From assembly GCA_904501955.1 (NCBI GenBank), contig CAJGCY010000126.1, positions 1 to 7,365 on the forward strand: DNA of 7,365 nt, in the 5' to 3' direction. Below are positions 1 to 7,198 of this stretch, piece after piece. Under the pieces are notes generated by a model. That model saw only the letters and a program-made list of their open reading frames with translations, made no database searches and was not told the DNA's origin. This DNA is from an uncultured Akkermansia sp. Lineage in GTDB: Bacteria > Verrucomicrobiota > Verrucomicrobiia > Verrucomicrobiales > Akkermansiaceae. Position numbers and translations under genes: made by a program. Numbering within the stretch: the stretch's first letter is position 1; every line of letters begins with the position of its first letter.

Positions 1-355
1 AATGGAACCCAGGGAACCTGTGGTGACATATAATGGCGAGGACCGTAGCGAAGCGGAGCTCCGAGCCGTTGTGGGCGCGTGATTTTTGTGTTTGCGGCAT
101 TTTGAAATAATGCGACATTTCGCGCCACGCTTTATACCACCCCTACCGGGGTTCGCATTTATTTTTTTGGGCGGTTCCCGGGGTTCCGCCCCTTGCGGGG
201 CTCCCGTCTTCGCGTCTCGCTTCGCTCGCTTGCTACGCCGTGGCAGGCCACCGCCGGACTATTTTATGGCGCCCCTCCGGGGCTCAAATTTAGGCTCCCG
301 TCTTCGCTGCTGCGCAGCTACGCCGAGGCAGGCGCTGGCGCTCGCAAACTCCCCC
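1..355. repeat. GC-rich palindromic intergenic repeat cluster
   Basis: No convincing gene is visible here. Three short hairpins share a CCCC-loop-GGGG core: 139-152 (loop TACC), 188-201 (loop TTGC) and 271-283 (loop TCC). The 15-mer at 4-18, read on the minus strand, matches 173-187 at 14 of 15 positions, an inverted pair. The 15-mer GGCTCCCGTCTTCGC occurs at 199-213 and again at 293-307. Each copy is followed by CTACGCCG(T/A)GGCAGGC, at 233-248 and 318-333, with a different self-complementary centre between. CGGAGCTCCG at 54-63 is a perfect palindrome. The pattern resembles REP/BIME-type extragenic repeats rather than coding DNA. A role in mRNA 3'-end protection or as a substrate for a REP-type transposase is inference only. 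Outer limits are approximate. Confidence 0.6.
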
Positions 356-397
356 CCTTCAACTTCCGATTTATCCTGCGGTTTAACCTCGAATCAC

Positions 398-431
398 AAA
401 AAAAACGGCATCACCGTGTGGGGTGATGCCG
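398..431 (-). terminator. Rho-independent terminator of the RND operon
   Basis: On the minus strand a perfect 10-bp stem (CGGCATCACC at 406-415 pairing with GGTGATGCCG at 422-431) encloses a 6-nt loop and is followed at once by eight U residues (A-run at 398-405 on the plus strand). It begins 26 nt after the transporter stop codon. This is a textbook intrinsic terminator, and it shows that no further gene, such as an outer-membrane channel, is cotranscribed downstream. Confidence 0.93.
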
Positions 432-457
432 CTGAAAATCAGGGGTGGAGTGGAGCC

Positions 458-3400
458 TTAGCCTTGCGCCTTCTCCTTTTTCTTGTTCTTGATGCCCATC
501 TTGGAGGCGGTCCAGTCGCGCATGCGGGCGAAAATGGAGTACAGCCCCGGCACCATGAAGATACCGAATACCGTAGCCAGCACCATGCCCGCGAAGGTGG
601 TGATGCCGATTTCCTGACGGCTGGCAGCACCGGAGCCCGTGGCGACCACCATGGGGAATACACCGAAGATGAAGGAAATAGCCGTCATCATCACGGCGCG
701 GAAACGGAGGTTGGCGCCGTTCAACGCTGCCTCACGCACGGGCGTGCCGCTCTCGTGGTCATCCTTGCTGAACTCCACCATGAGAATGGCGTTCTTGGAG
801 GAGAGACCGATGAGCATCAGAATACCCAACTGCACGTAAATGGAGAGCGTCAGGTTGCACAGCTGCGCACCCATGAACGCACCCAGCGTTGCGACGGATA
901 CGGAGAGCATCACCGGTATCGGCGTGGTCCAGCTCTCATACTGTGCCACCAAGAAGAAGTAGGCGAACAGCATGGCCAAGCCCACCAGCAGACCAATCTG
1001 CCCCTCGTTCTGGCGCTCTTGGTAGGAGAGGTCTTTCCACTCCACCTCCCACTGGCGGTTGGTGCCGGCTGCGCGCTCCTCCTTGTTGATGTCCGCGATG
1101 GTGTCCTCAATGAACTTCATCACCTGGCCGGAGCCAATGCCGGGGGCGGGCGTCACGTTGATGTCCGCACACATGTACTGGTTGAATCGGCCGTAGGTGG
1201 ACGGCCCCATCTTGTAGGAGAGCTTGCAGACGGCGGAAAGCGGTACCATCACGCCGTTCTCATTGCGCACCCACTGGTTGAGGATGTCATCCGCCGTGCG
1301 GCGGTCGCGGGCGTCACCCTGAATCTTCACCTTGAAGTTGAAGCCGTCCAGCGTGAAGTCATTCACGTAAGAGGAGGCCATCACGCTCTGCAGCGTGCTG
1401 AAGATGGTGCGTACCGGAATCTTCAGGGATTGCGCCTTCGCGCGGTCGATTTCGAGGTGAATCTGCGGGGTTTCCGCATTGTACTCGGAGCGCGCCATGC
1501 TGATGAGGTCCGGGCGAGCCATCAAGCGCTTGCTCACCTCCTTCACCATGTCACCCAAATCCTTGGGCGTTGCGGAGCCGCGAGCCTCCAGCACCATGGA
1601 TACACCGCCGTACAAGCCCAAGCCCTGAATGGCGGGTGGCGTGGTTGCCATGATGGACGCCTCCGGAATATCCGCACAGGCGGCGTTAATCTTCGCGGCA
1701 ATGGCGGCAGCCTGCAGGTCCGGCGTGGTGCGCTGGTCCCACGGGTCGAGCTGCACAATCACCATACCGTTACCCTCACCGGAGCCGGAGGCGAAGCTGA
1801 AACCACTCTGCGCGGAAACCATGCGCACACCGGGAATCTTGATGATGCGCTCCTCCATCTGGCGGATTACCTTATCCGTACGCTGCTTGGCGGTGGCAGT
1901 ACCCTCCATGTTCACGATGCAGAAGATAGCGCCCTTATCCTCCGTAGGGATGAAGGAGCTGCGCAGCATGTTCGGCGCCAGCAAGTTCATGGGCTCGAAC
2001 TTGCTCTGCGGGGCATTTTTGCCGGGGGCACCCTTGCCGGGCATGGCCGCTTGTACCGCGGGTTCTTTCCAAAAATCATTCCACCACTGCGGCGCACCTG
2101 CAAAGTACGCATAGTTCGCATACAGCACGCCCAGCAGCAGTAGTACCGTCAGCCAGGCATTGCGCACCAGCACGCCGGAGCCCTTCAGGTATATGGCGCG
2201 GCAGCCATCCAGCAGCCAGTTGAAGGGGCGGAACATGTACTCCGCCAGCTTGCTGGTCTTCGCGCCCTTGGGCTTGAGAATAAGCGCGCACAGAGCAGGG
2301 GAGAGCGTGAGCGCGTTGAAGGTGGAGATGCAGAGCGCCACGCACATCGTCACGGAGAACTGCGTGTAAATCACGCCCACCATACCGCCGTAGAAGGCAA
2401 TGGGCACATACACCGCCAGCGTCACCAGCGTGGTGGCGATTACCGCGCCGGTAATCTGCTTCATGCTCTTAATGGTAGCCTCTTTCGGGCTGAGCCCTTC
2501 TTCTTGGATGAGTCGCATCACGTTCTCCACCACCACGATGGCGTCATCCACCAGTGAGCCAATCACGAGAATCAAGCCGAACATGGTGAGCACGTTCACC
2601 GTGTAGCCCAGCACGTACATAATCACGAATGCACCCAGCAGAGAAATCGGAATAGCCAGCGTCGGGATGAGCGTGGCGCGCCAATCCTGCAAGAACAGGT
2701 ATGTCACCAAAATCACCAGCAGCAGGGCAAGACCCAGCGTGATGGCAATCTCCTCCATCGTGGCTTCAATGGCCAGGGTGGGGTCATAGCCCATGGTCCA
2801 CTCCACGCCATCCGGGAAGTTCTTGGCGATGCTGTCCATCTTGGCTTGCATGGCTGCCACCGTAGCCATGGCGTTGGCGTCATTGTTACGCATCACGCGC
2901 ATACCCACGGAGTTGCGGGTCTGCCACTTGCCGCTCTCATCGCGGTAGGACATACGGCTGTAGCCGGAGTTATTTTCCGCGCCCAGCTCAATGGTGGCAA
3001 TATCGCTCAGCTTGGTCACGTGACCATCCTCACCGCGCTTCACGATGATGTTGCTGAACTCCTCCACCGTCCTGAGTCGGCCCGTGGCCGTCACCTTGTA
3101 GGTGGCGTAGGATTGCTCGTCCTGTGAGCCCACGGAACCCGCCGCCGCCTGTATGTTCTGCGCGGCAATGGCCTCGTTCACATCCTGCGGGGTAATGTTC
3201 AGCGCACTCATGCGGGTGGTGTTCATCCACACGCGCATGGAGTAGTTGCGGCTCATCATGACGTCCGCCTCGGAGATGCCTTCCACCTGCGAGAGCTGGT
3301 CCTTCACATTCATGCGGATCCAGTTCGTGAGCTGCAAGATGTCCATCTTGTTCTCATCCGCCGTGAAGGCGAGGAAGCACAGCATGTCACCGGAGCGCTT

Positions 3401-3793
3401 GCGCACGTGGTAACCGGTCTTCTTGATATCATCCGGCAGCTTGGACTCCACCGCCTTAATCGCGTTCGACACGTTCACCATGGCCATGTCGTCATTGGTG
3501 CCCGTGTTGAAGATAAGCGTCAGGGAGTATGAGCCGTCATTCGAGCAGGAGGAGGAGAAATACAGCAGGTCATCCATGCCGATGAGCTGCTCCTCCACCG
3601 GCGCTGCCACCACCTGGGCCAGCTCTTCCGCACTGGCGCCGGCGTAGCTCATGCGCACCGAGATAGTGGGCGGCGATACCTCCGGGTACTCGGATACCGG
3701 CATCTTGCTCAGGCACAGCAAGCCGGCCAGCATCATCAATATCGAAACGACGAATGCAAACTTGGGGCGGTGAATGAAGAATTGTGAAAACAT
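458..3793 (-). CDS. RND (HAE-1 / AcrB-MexB type) inner-membrane efflux transporter
   Basis: Inner-membrane proton/substrate antiporter of a tripartite efflux pump, 1111 aa (AcrB is 1049). TM1 is at about 11-29, followed by a large periplasmic loop (about 31-340). TM2-TM6 lie at about 345-503, TM7 at about 543-564, a second periplasmic loop follows to about 925, and TM8-TM12 end near 1088. Proton-relay residues are present: D416-D417 in TM4 (GSLVDDAIVVVEN), K1000 in TM10 (GLSSKNAILMVEF), and R1030 and T1037, matching AcrB R971 and T978. F665 and F667 occupy the switch-loop position. An unusual segment of about 40 residues rich in Pro, Gly, Lys and Ala (566-611) lies between TM7 and SSFIPTEDKG, where AcrB has almost nothing. 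The C-terminal tail is lysine-rich. The ATG lies 24 nt after the adaptor stop with no clear Shine-Dalgarno, so it is probably translated from the adaptor mRNA. Substrate (drugs, bile salts, lipids) cannot be read from the sequence. Confidence 0.96.
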   Translation of the reverse strand: MFSQFFIHRPKFAFVVSILMMLAGLLCLSKMPVSEYPEVSPPTISVRMSYAGASAEELAQVVAAPVEEQLIGMDDLLYFSSSCSNDGSYSLTLIFNTGTNDDMAMVNVSNAIKAVESKLPDDIKKTGYHVRKRSGDMLCFLAFTADENKMDILQLTNWIRMNVKDQLSQVEGISEADVMMSRNYSMRVWMNTTRMSALNITPQDVNEAIAAQNIQAAAGSVGSQDEQSYATYKVTATGRLRTVEEFSNIIVKRGEDGHVTKLSDIATIELGAENNSGYSRMSYRDESGKWQTRNSVGMRVMRNNDANAMATVAAMQAKMDSIAKNFPDGVEWTMGYDPTLAIEATMEEIAITLGLALLLVILVTYLFLQDWRATLIPTLAIPISLLGAFVIMYVLGYTVNVLTMFGLILVIGSLVDDAIVVVENVMRLIQEEGLSPKEATIKSMKQITGAVIATTLVTLAVYVPIAFYGGMVGVIYTQFSVTMCVALCISTFNALTLSPALCALILKPKGAKTSKLAEYMFRPFNWLLDGCRAIYLKGSGVLVRNAWLTVLLLLGVLYANYAYFAGAPQWWNDFWKEPAVQAAMPGKGAPGKNAPQSKFEPMNLLAPNMLRSSFIPTEDKGAIFCIVNMEGTATAKQRTDKVIRQMEERIIKIPGVRMVSAQSGFSFASGSGEGNGMVIVQLDPWDQRTTPDLQAAAIAAKINAACADIPEASIMATTPPAIQGLGLYGGVSMVLEARGSATPKDLGDMVKEVSKRLMARPDLISMARSEYNAETPQIHLEIDRAKAQSLKIPVRTIFSTLQSVMASSYVNDFTLDGFNFKVKIQGDARDRRTADDILNQWVRNENGVMVPLSAVCKLSYKMGPSTYGRFNQYMCADINVTPAPGIGSGQVMKFIEDTIADINKEERAAGTNRQWEVEWKDLSYQERQNEGQIGLLVGLAMLFAYFFLVAQYESWTTPIPVMLSVSVATLGAFMGAQLCNLTLSIYVQLGILMLIGLSSKNAILMVEFSKDDHESGTPVREAALNGANLRFRAVMMTAISFIFGVFPMVVATGSGAASRQEIGITTFAGMVLATVFGIFMVPGLYSIFARMRDWTASKMGIKNKKKEKAQG

Positions 3794-3817
3794 AACTTGT
3801 TGCTGGGTTAGTGGCTT

Positions 3818-6010
3818 TTAGTTTGCTCCGTTGCTTTCTTGTATCAGGATGCCGTCCTCCATCTCCGCCAACGGGCCGGTGATGACTTTGTCACCCTCCT
3901 GCAAGCCGGCAAAGATGGGCGTGAGCTTCTTCTGTACATCCGGCGTACCGCAAAGCACGCGGGTCATCACGGCGCGGTTGTGGCGGATGACGTACACAAA
4001 GCGGCCGCCCGTGTCCGTCTGGATGGCGTCGGAGCACACCGCCGGCACCTTGAACTCCGGCTTGCGGCGAACCTTGATGGTCACCACGCCGCCCGGCTGC
4101 AAGCCGTTGTTGGCATTATCAAAAGAAGCCCAGAGGTTTTGCGTGTCCGTGGCAGTCTTGATGATGTTGTCGCAGAAGTGGATGCTGCCCTTTTCCGGGT
4201 GCTCGGACCCCTTGGCGGTGATGAGCGTCACCTCCGCCTCTTTCTTCAGCTTCTCATCCGAACCGTAGGCGGACAATATCTCGTTCTCGCTGAGGAAGAA
4301 ACGCACGTAGATGGGGCTCAGCTGCACCAGCGTGCCCAGCGGCGCTTTGATGTCGGCAATGTAGTTACCCTTCGAGAAAAGCACGCGACCGATGCGCCCG
4401 CTCATCGGCACCTTGATGGTGCAGCGGGAGAGGTCATCTTTTGCCAGCACCAGCTGAGCTTCCGCGCTCTTCTTCTGCGCAATCTGCTCATCCAGCTGGG
4501 CTTTGGCGCTCTCTACCTCATCTAGGCTGGTGGCGTTGCGCTGTTGGAGTTCCAGCTGGCGGTCATACTTGCGCTGTGCGTCTGCAATGGTTACATTCAG
4601 GCGGGCTATTTGCGCCTCCACCGCCTTCACCGTGGCCTCATAGCGCGTCGGGTCTATCTTGAACAGGTATTCCTTGGTGGCTTTGTCAATGAACTCACCG
4701 TCATGGAAGTTCTGTTCCAGCAGCACGCCTTGCACCAGCGGGCGCAGAGACACGCGGTTGATGGCCTCCACGCGTGCGCCGTGGCAGGTCAGCACCGTGG
4801 GGTCCTGCATGCTTGTCACCGCTTGGTAGGTAACGGGTATGGCCACCTCCGGCTGCTGCTTGGTGTCGCTCTGGTCTTTCGTATCGCGGTGCACGGCATA
4901 CAAGCCGATGACCGTATCCCCACTGCGTACCTTGTGCGCACCGTCTGTGATGACGATTTGCCCTTCCTCCAGCCCGGTGTACACGGCCTGCAAGCGTCCC
5001 TGCACGCTGCCCACCGTCACATCCGTTCGGCTTACTGCGCCTGTGGCTTTGCTCGTGCCATCCGGTGCTGTGCTCTTATCTTGAGCGGCTACCGTGTACA
5101 CAAAAGCGCCGTTGGCATCATAGTGCACCGCCGTCAGCGGTACCATGCACACCTCGCGCGTGTCGGAAAGCCCCACGTGCAGCGCGCCGATGCCCTTGGG
5201 CGTCAGGCTCAACTCCGGGTTCGGGAACTCCGCCCACAGCGTGTACGTGTCGGAATCTCCCGTCAGCACATTGTCCACAATGCTCACCTTACCCGCATGG
5301 CGGTAGCGGCGGCCGTTCGCCAGCGTCAGGCGCACATCCGCCACGCTGCCTATCTCCTGCGGCCCGCGGAAAATGCCGTTCACATCATACTGGCTGAGGG
5401 GAAAACGCACGTAGATGGGGTCCATCTGTTTGATGGTCACCAGCGTTTCCCCGCGTGTCACGTAGTTGCCGGGGGAGAACTGAATGCGCCCCACGCGCCC
5501 CGTAATCTCGGCGCGTATGGTGCAGTCCTCCAAATCTTTGCGTGCTTTGTCCAGGTTGGCCTCCGCCTGTGCCTTAGCGGCCTGCAGCTCCTCATACTTG
5601 GCAAGTGCGGTCTCCGCCTCCTCTACAGAGGTCGCCTTACTGGCTGCCAATCGCTCCAAGCGAGCATGGCGGTTCTTCGCGTAGATAATCTGCGCCTCTA
5701 TGCGCTCCACCTCAGCCTCAGCCTGTTGCACCAAGGCTTTGTAGCGCACCTCGTCTATGGTGAACAGCACATCACCCGCTTTTACAATGTCGCCTTCCTT
5801 AAAGTGCGGCTCCTGTATAAAACCCTCCACCGCGGCCTTCACGTCCACACTGTTGATGGCTTCCATGTGCCCGATACTCCGGCGCGATATCTGGTCCTTT
5901 CCTATCGTTACTTCCTCTACCTGAACATGTTGGCTCATGTTAGGCTGTTGCGCCTGTACTATGCAGCTACAGGCTACTGTCAGCATGACGGTGTGTAAAG
6001 CATTTCGCAT
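3818..6010 (-). CDS. Tandem (double-module) RND periplasmic adaptor / membrane fusion protein
   Basis: Periplasmic adaptor linking the RND transporter to an outer-membrane channel. At 730 aa it is about twice the usual 350-420 because it contains two complete modules. A signal peptide (1-20, VQA before QQP, signal peptidase I type) is followed by module A (about 21-372), a hydrophilic linker (about 373-390) and module B (about 391-723). Each module has, in order, a half-lipoyl domain, an alpha-hairpin (88-160; 456-528), the second lipoyl half (CTIRAEITGRVGR at 163; CTIKVPMSGRIGR at 530), a beta-barrel starting PIYVRF (198; 566) and a membrane-proximal domain. Both hairpin tips carry the R-x3-L-x6-S docking motif: R117/L121/S128 and R484/L488/S495. 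The ATG at 6010 is fixed by an in-frame TGA two codons upstream. A purine-rich GGGAGAAAGG lies too far upstream to be an ordinary ribosome binding site. There is no clear lipobox despite C14 and C16, so the protein is probably soluble and not lipidated. Confidence 0.93.
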   Translation of the reverse strand: MRNALHTVMLTVACSCIVQAQQPNMSQHVQVEEVTIGKDQISRRSIGHMEAINSVDVKAAVEGFIQEPHFKEGDIVKAGDVLFTIDEVRYKALVQQAEAEVERIEAQIIYAKNRHARLERLAASKATSVEEAETALAKYEELQAAKAQAEANLDKARKDLEDCTIRAEITGRVGRIQFSPGNYVTRGETLVTIKQMDPIYVRFPLSQYDVNGIFRGPQEIGSVADVRLTLANGRRYRHAGKVSIVDNVLTGDSDTYTLWAEFPNPELSLTPKGIGALHVGLSDTREVCMVPLTAVHYDANGAFVYTVAAQDKSTAPDGTSKATGAVSRTDVTVGSVQGRLQAVYTGLEEGQIVITDGAHKVRSGDTVIGLYAVHRDTKDQSDTKQQPEVAIPVTYQAVTSMQDPTVLTCHGARVEAINRVSLRPLVQGVLLEQNFHDGEFIDKATKEYLFKIDPTRYEATVKAVEAQIARLNVTIADAQRKYDRQLELQQRNATSLDEVESAKAQLDEQIAQKKSAEAQLVLAKDDLSRCTIKVPMSGRIGRVLFSKGNYIADIKAPLGTLVQLSPIYVRFFLSENEILSAYGSDEKLKKEAEVTLITAKGSEHPEKGSIHFCDNIIKTATDTQNLWASFDNANNGLQPGGVVTIKVRRKPEFKVPAVCSDAIQTDTGGRFVYVIRHNRAVMTRVLCGTPDVQKKLTPIFAGLQEGDKVITGPLAEMEDGILIQESNGAN

Positions 6011-6017
6011 GACTCAC

Positions 6018-6045
6018 ATCTTACTACCTTTCTCCCAAAAATCAA
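6018..6045 (-). promoter_or_regulatory. Candidate sigma70-type promoter of the adaptor-transporter operon
   Basis: On the minus strand TTGATT (6040-6045) and TAAGAT (6018-6023) are separated by 16 nt. Each matches its consensus hexamer at four of six positions. An AT-rich stretch (about 6046-6105) lies just upstream. The -10 box ends 7 nt before the ATG, so transcription would begin at or next to the start codon and give a leaderless mRNA. That would also explain the lack of a well-placed ribosome binding site. The boxes are weak, and another start site in the AT-rich leader is possible. Confidence 0.3.
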
Positions 6046-6112
6046 TAAGAAAAAATGATTATGTCGTATTAATTGTAAATAATTCATTAAATAAATCACC
6101 CCCAACCCGGAA

Positions 6113-6131
6113 AATTCGGAATTTCCGAATT
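6113..6131. promoter_or_regulatory. Perfect 19-bp palindrome upstream of the efflux operon
   Basis: AATTCGGAA-T-TTCCGAATT is a perfect 9+1+9 dyad about 100 bp upstream of the adaptor start and about 100 bp past the DUF2971 stop. A homodimeric regulator (TetR or MarR style) could bind such a site, but no regulator gene is in the window. Alternatively it is a weak minus-strand terminator hairpin for the DUF2971 gene, since four U residues overlap its minus-strand 3' end. The stem is AT-rich, so the second role would be inefficient. Function is not established. Confidence 0.4.
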
Positions 6132-6233
6132 CTCTCCCCTCTGCTAGCCTCCTTGCCCGAACTCGAATGGTTTTATTGCATAGATTACGCGTGCAAGCTA
6201 GCTGCTTCTCTACAGTTTCCTGAGATTTGTTGA

Positions 6234-7130
6234 TTAGGGTATGATTAAATCAAACAAATGTTCTGAGAATCCCGCTTTGACAACCCGAACGTTTTCTGAT
6301 AAGTTGGATATAGGTCGATGCGCGTTGAGTTTTTCTAGTATTTGTTCAGGCGTAAAGATAGAACAAGGCCCGAGAATAATTTTTGTAACATAACGTGTAA
6401 TTTTGTTGCTCAGATGAATCGTTTCGCCTGTTTTAAGTTCTAAGTTTCTGGTGCAGCCGTCATCTCGCATAGTAATTCGGTATTCGTCCTCGTATTTCCA
6501 ATCGGGGTGTTTGGTTGATACTTGCCTCCATAATTTTTGATTAAAGATTCTTGCTTTTTCCTTCTTTCTCTTCTTATACTGCTCAGTTTTGGTGTATGCT
6601 AAAGGGACGCAATCAAACATCATACAGCCGGCCTCACTTCTTTCTGAAGAATAGTGGCATTTGAGTAATACATCTCCCCCTCGCATGTCGATGCGCTTTA
6701 CATCACCATCATTCCAATATTGAAGAAAATAAACAAGAGTCCCCATTTTTTTGTATTCTATCCCCTCGAGAGCTAACTCCTCCCCTTTATTTGCAGGCTC
6801 TTTATCTGGATCGGTGTAAAAGTAATCAAAGGAAAACTCTACACACGCGCCCTTAAATTTGTCTGCATAGTTTCCCCACATCGGATGGTTACTTGGATTG
6901 CTTGTCAATGATATGATTCCGATATGAGAGAGCATTTCGTCTGAAAAAATAGAACTCCTTGGCAGACATTCAAAAGGGTCATTCGCATCATTTCGGTACG
7001 TGAGCTTAAAATCACCATGCTCTATTAGCCCCTCTAACGCGAGAGGAGTAATGTACTTGTACAATGTGATGCGCTTCGTCGAGTATCCTGTATCTGCCGC
7101 TACTTGTAGTATCGCTGATTCTTTAGACAT
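6234..7130 (-). CDS. DUF2971 domain-containing protein
   Basis: A 298-aa soluble protein with no signal peptide or membrane segment. It shows the recurrent motifs I associate with DUF2971: LYKY (23-26), NDPFE (50-54), ISLT (73-76), MWGNYAD (84-90) followed by KGACVEF, WKYEDEYRI (211-219) and IILGP (251-255). The domain fills nearly the whole chain. The molecular function of the family is not known to me. Its members turn up often in mobile and defence-associated regions, and the neighbouring hsdS piece fits that. The gene is much more AT-rich and uses more A/T-ending codons than the efflux genes, which suggests transfer. The only sensible start is the ATG at 7130, because the next Met is residue 66, inside the domain. 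There is no Shine-Dalgarno. A basic stretch (KKRKKEKAR, 186-194) is notable and could contact nucleic acid, but that is inference. Confidence 0.85.
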   Translation of the reverse strand: MSKESAILQVAADTGYSTKRITLYKYITPLALEGLIEHGDFKLTYRNDANDPFECLPRSSIFSDEMLSHIGIISLTSNPSNHPMWGNYADKFKGACVEFSFDYFYTDPDKEPANKGEELALEGIEYKKMGTLVYFLQYWNDGDVKRIDMRGGDVLLKCHYSSERSEAGCMMFDCVPLAYTKTEQYKKRKKEKARIFNQKLWRQVSTKHPDWKYEDEYRITMRDDGCTRNLELKTGETIHLSNKITRYVTKIILGPCSIFTPEQILEKLNAHRPISNLSENVRVVKAGFSEHLFDLIIP

Positions 7131-7141
7131 ATTTTTTTATT

Positions 7142-7170
7142 ATCATACGCAAGAACACCTAATAAATCAA
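7142..7170 (-). promoter_or_regulatory. Sigma70-type promoter of the DUF2971 gene
   Basis: On the minus strand TTGATT (7165-7170) and TATGAT (7142-7147) are separated by exactly 17 nt. The -10 box matches consensus at five of six positions and the -35 box at four of six. Transcription should start near 7135, about five nucleotides before the ATG at 7130, so the message would be nearly leaderless. This agrees with the A/T-only sequence just upstream of the start codon. Confidence 0.6.
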
Positions 7171-7198
7171 GCTGTTAGTCATAGGTATTGATAAATGA

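Noticed and set aside
2..82. A short plus-strand frame ending in TGA at 80-82 that could be the 3' end of a gene from the left.
   Set aside because: Only 26 codons are visible and no family is recognisable. The same stretch contains an inverted-repeat arm (4-18) and a palindrome (54-63) belonging to the repeat cluster, so non-coding repeat DNA explains it better.
139..168. Hairpin at 139-152 followed by a T-run (162-168), a possible plus-strand terminator.
   Set aside because: The T-run begins ten bases after a stem of only five pairs, and the same hairpin type recurs twice nearby without a T-run. It is better seen as part of the repeat cluster.
86..2143. A 685-codon plus-strand open frame opposite the RND transporter.
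   Set aside because: It starts inside the repeat region and then runs antisense to a clearly functional RND gene. Its product is rich in His, Arg and Gly with no recognisable domain. Long antisense frames are expected where the real gene is GC-rich and avoids codons whose complement is a stop.
4544..5998. A 484-codon plus-strand open frame opposite the adaptor gene.
   Set aside because: Same reason: it is antisense to an adaptor whose domain order and motifs are conserved, and its His/Arg/Leu-rich product shows no family features.
5950..6010. Lipoprotein signal at C14 or C16 of the adaptor.
   Set aside because: The residues before either Cys do not make a normal lipobox (TVA-C, ACS-C), while VQA at 18-20 is a good signal peptidase I site.
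6140..6180. TTCGAGTT-like sequence on the minus strand (about 6160-6167), considered as a tRNA T-arm or attachment-site remnant.
   Set aside because: The flanking bases do not pair as a T-stem and no acceptor, D-arm or anticodon arm can be assembled around it.
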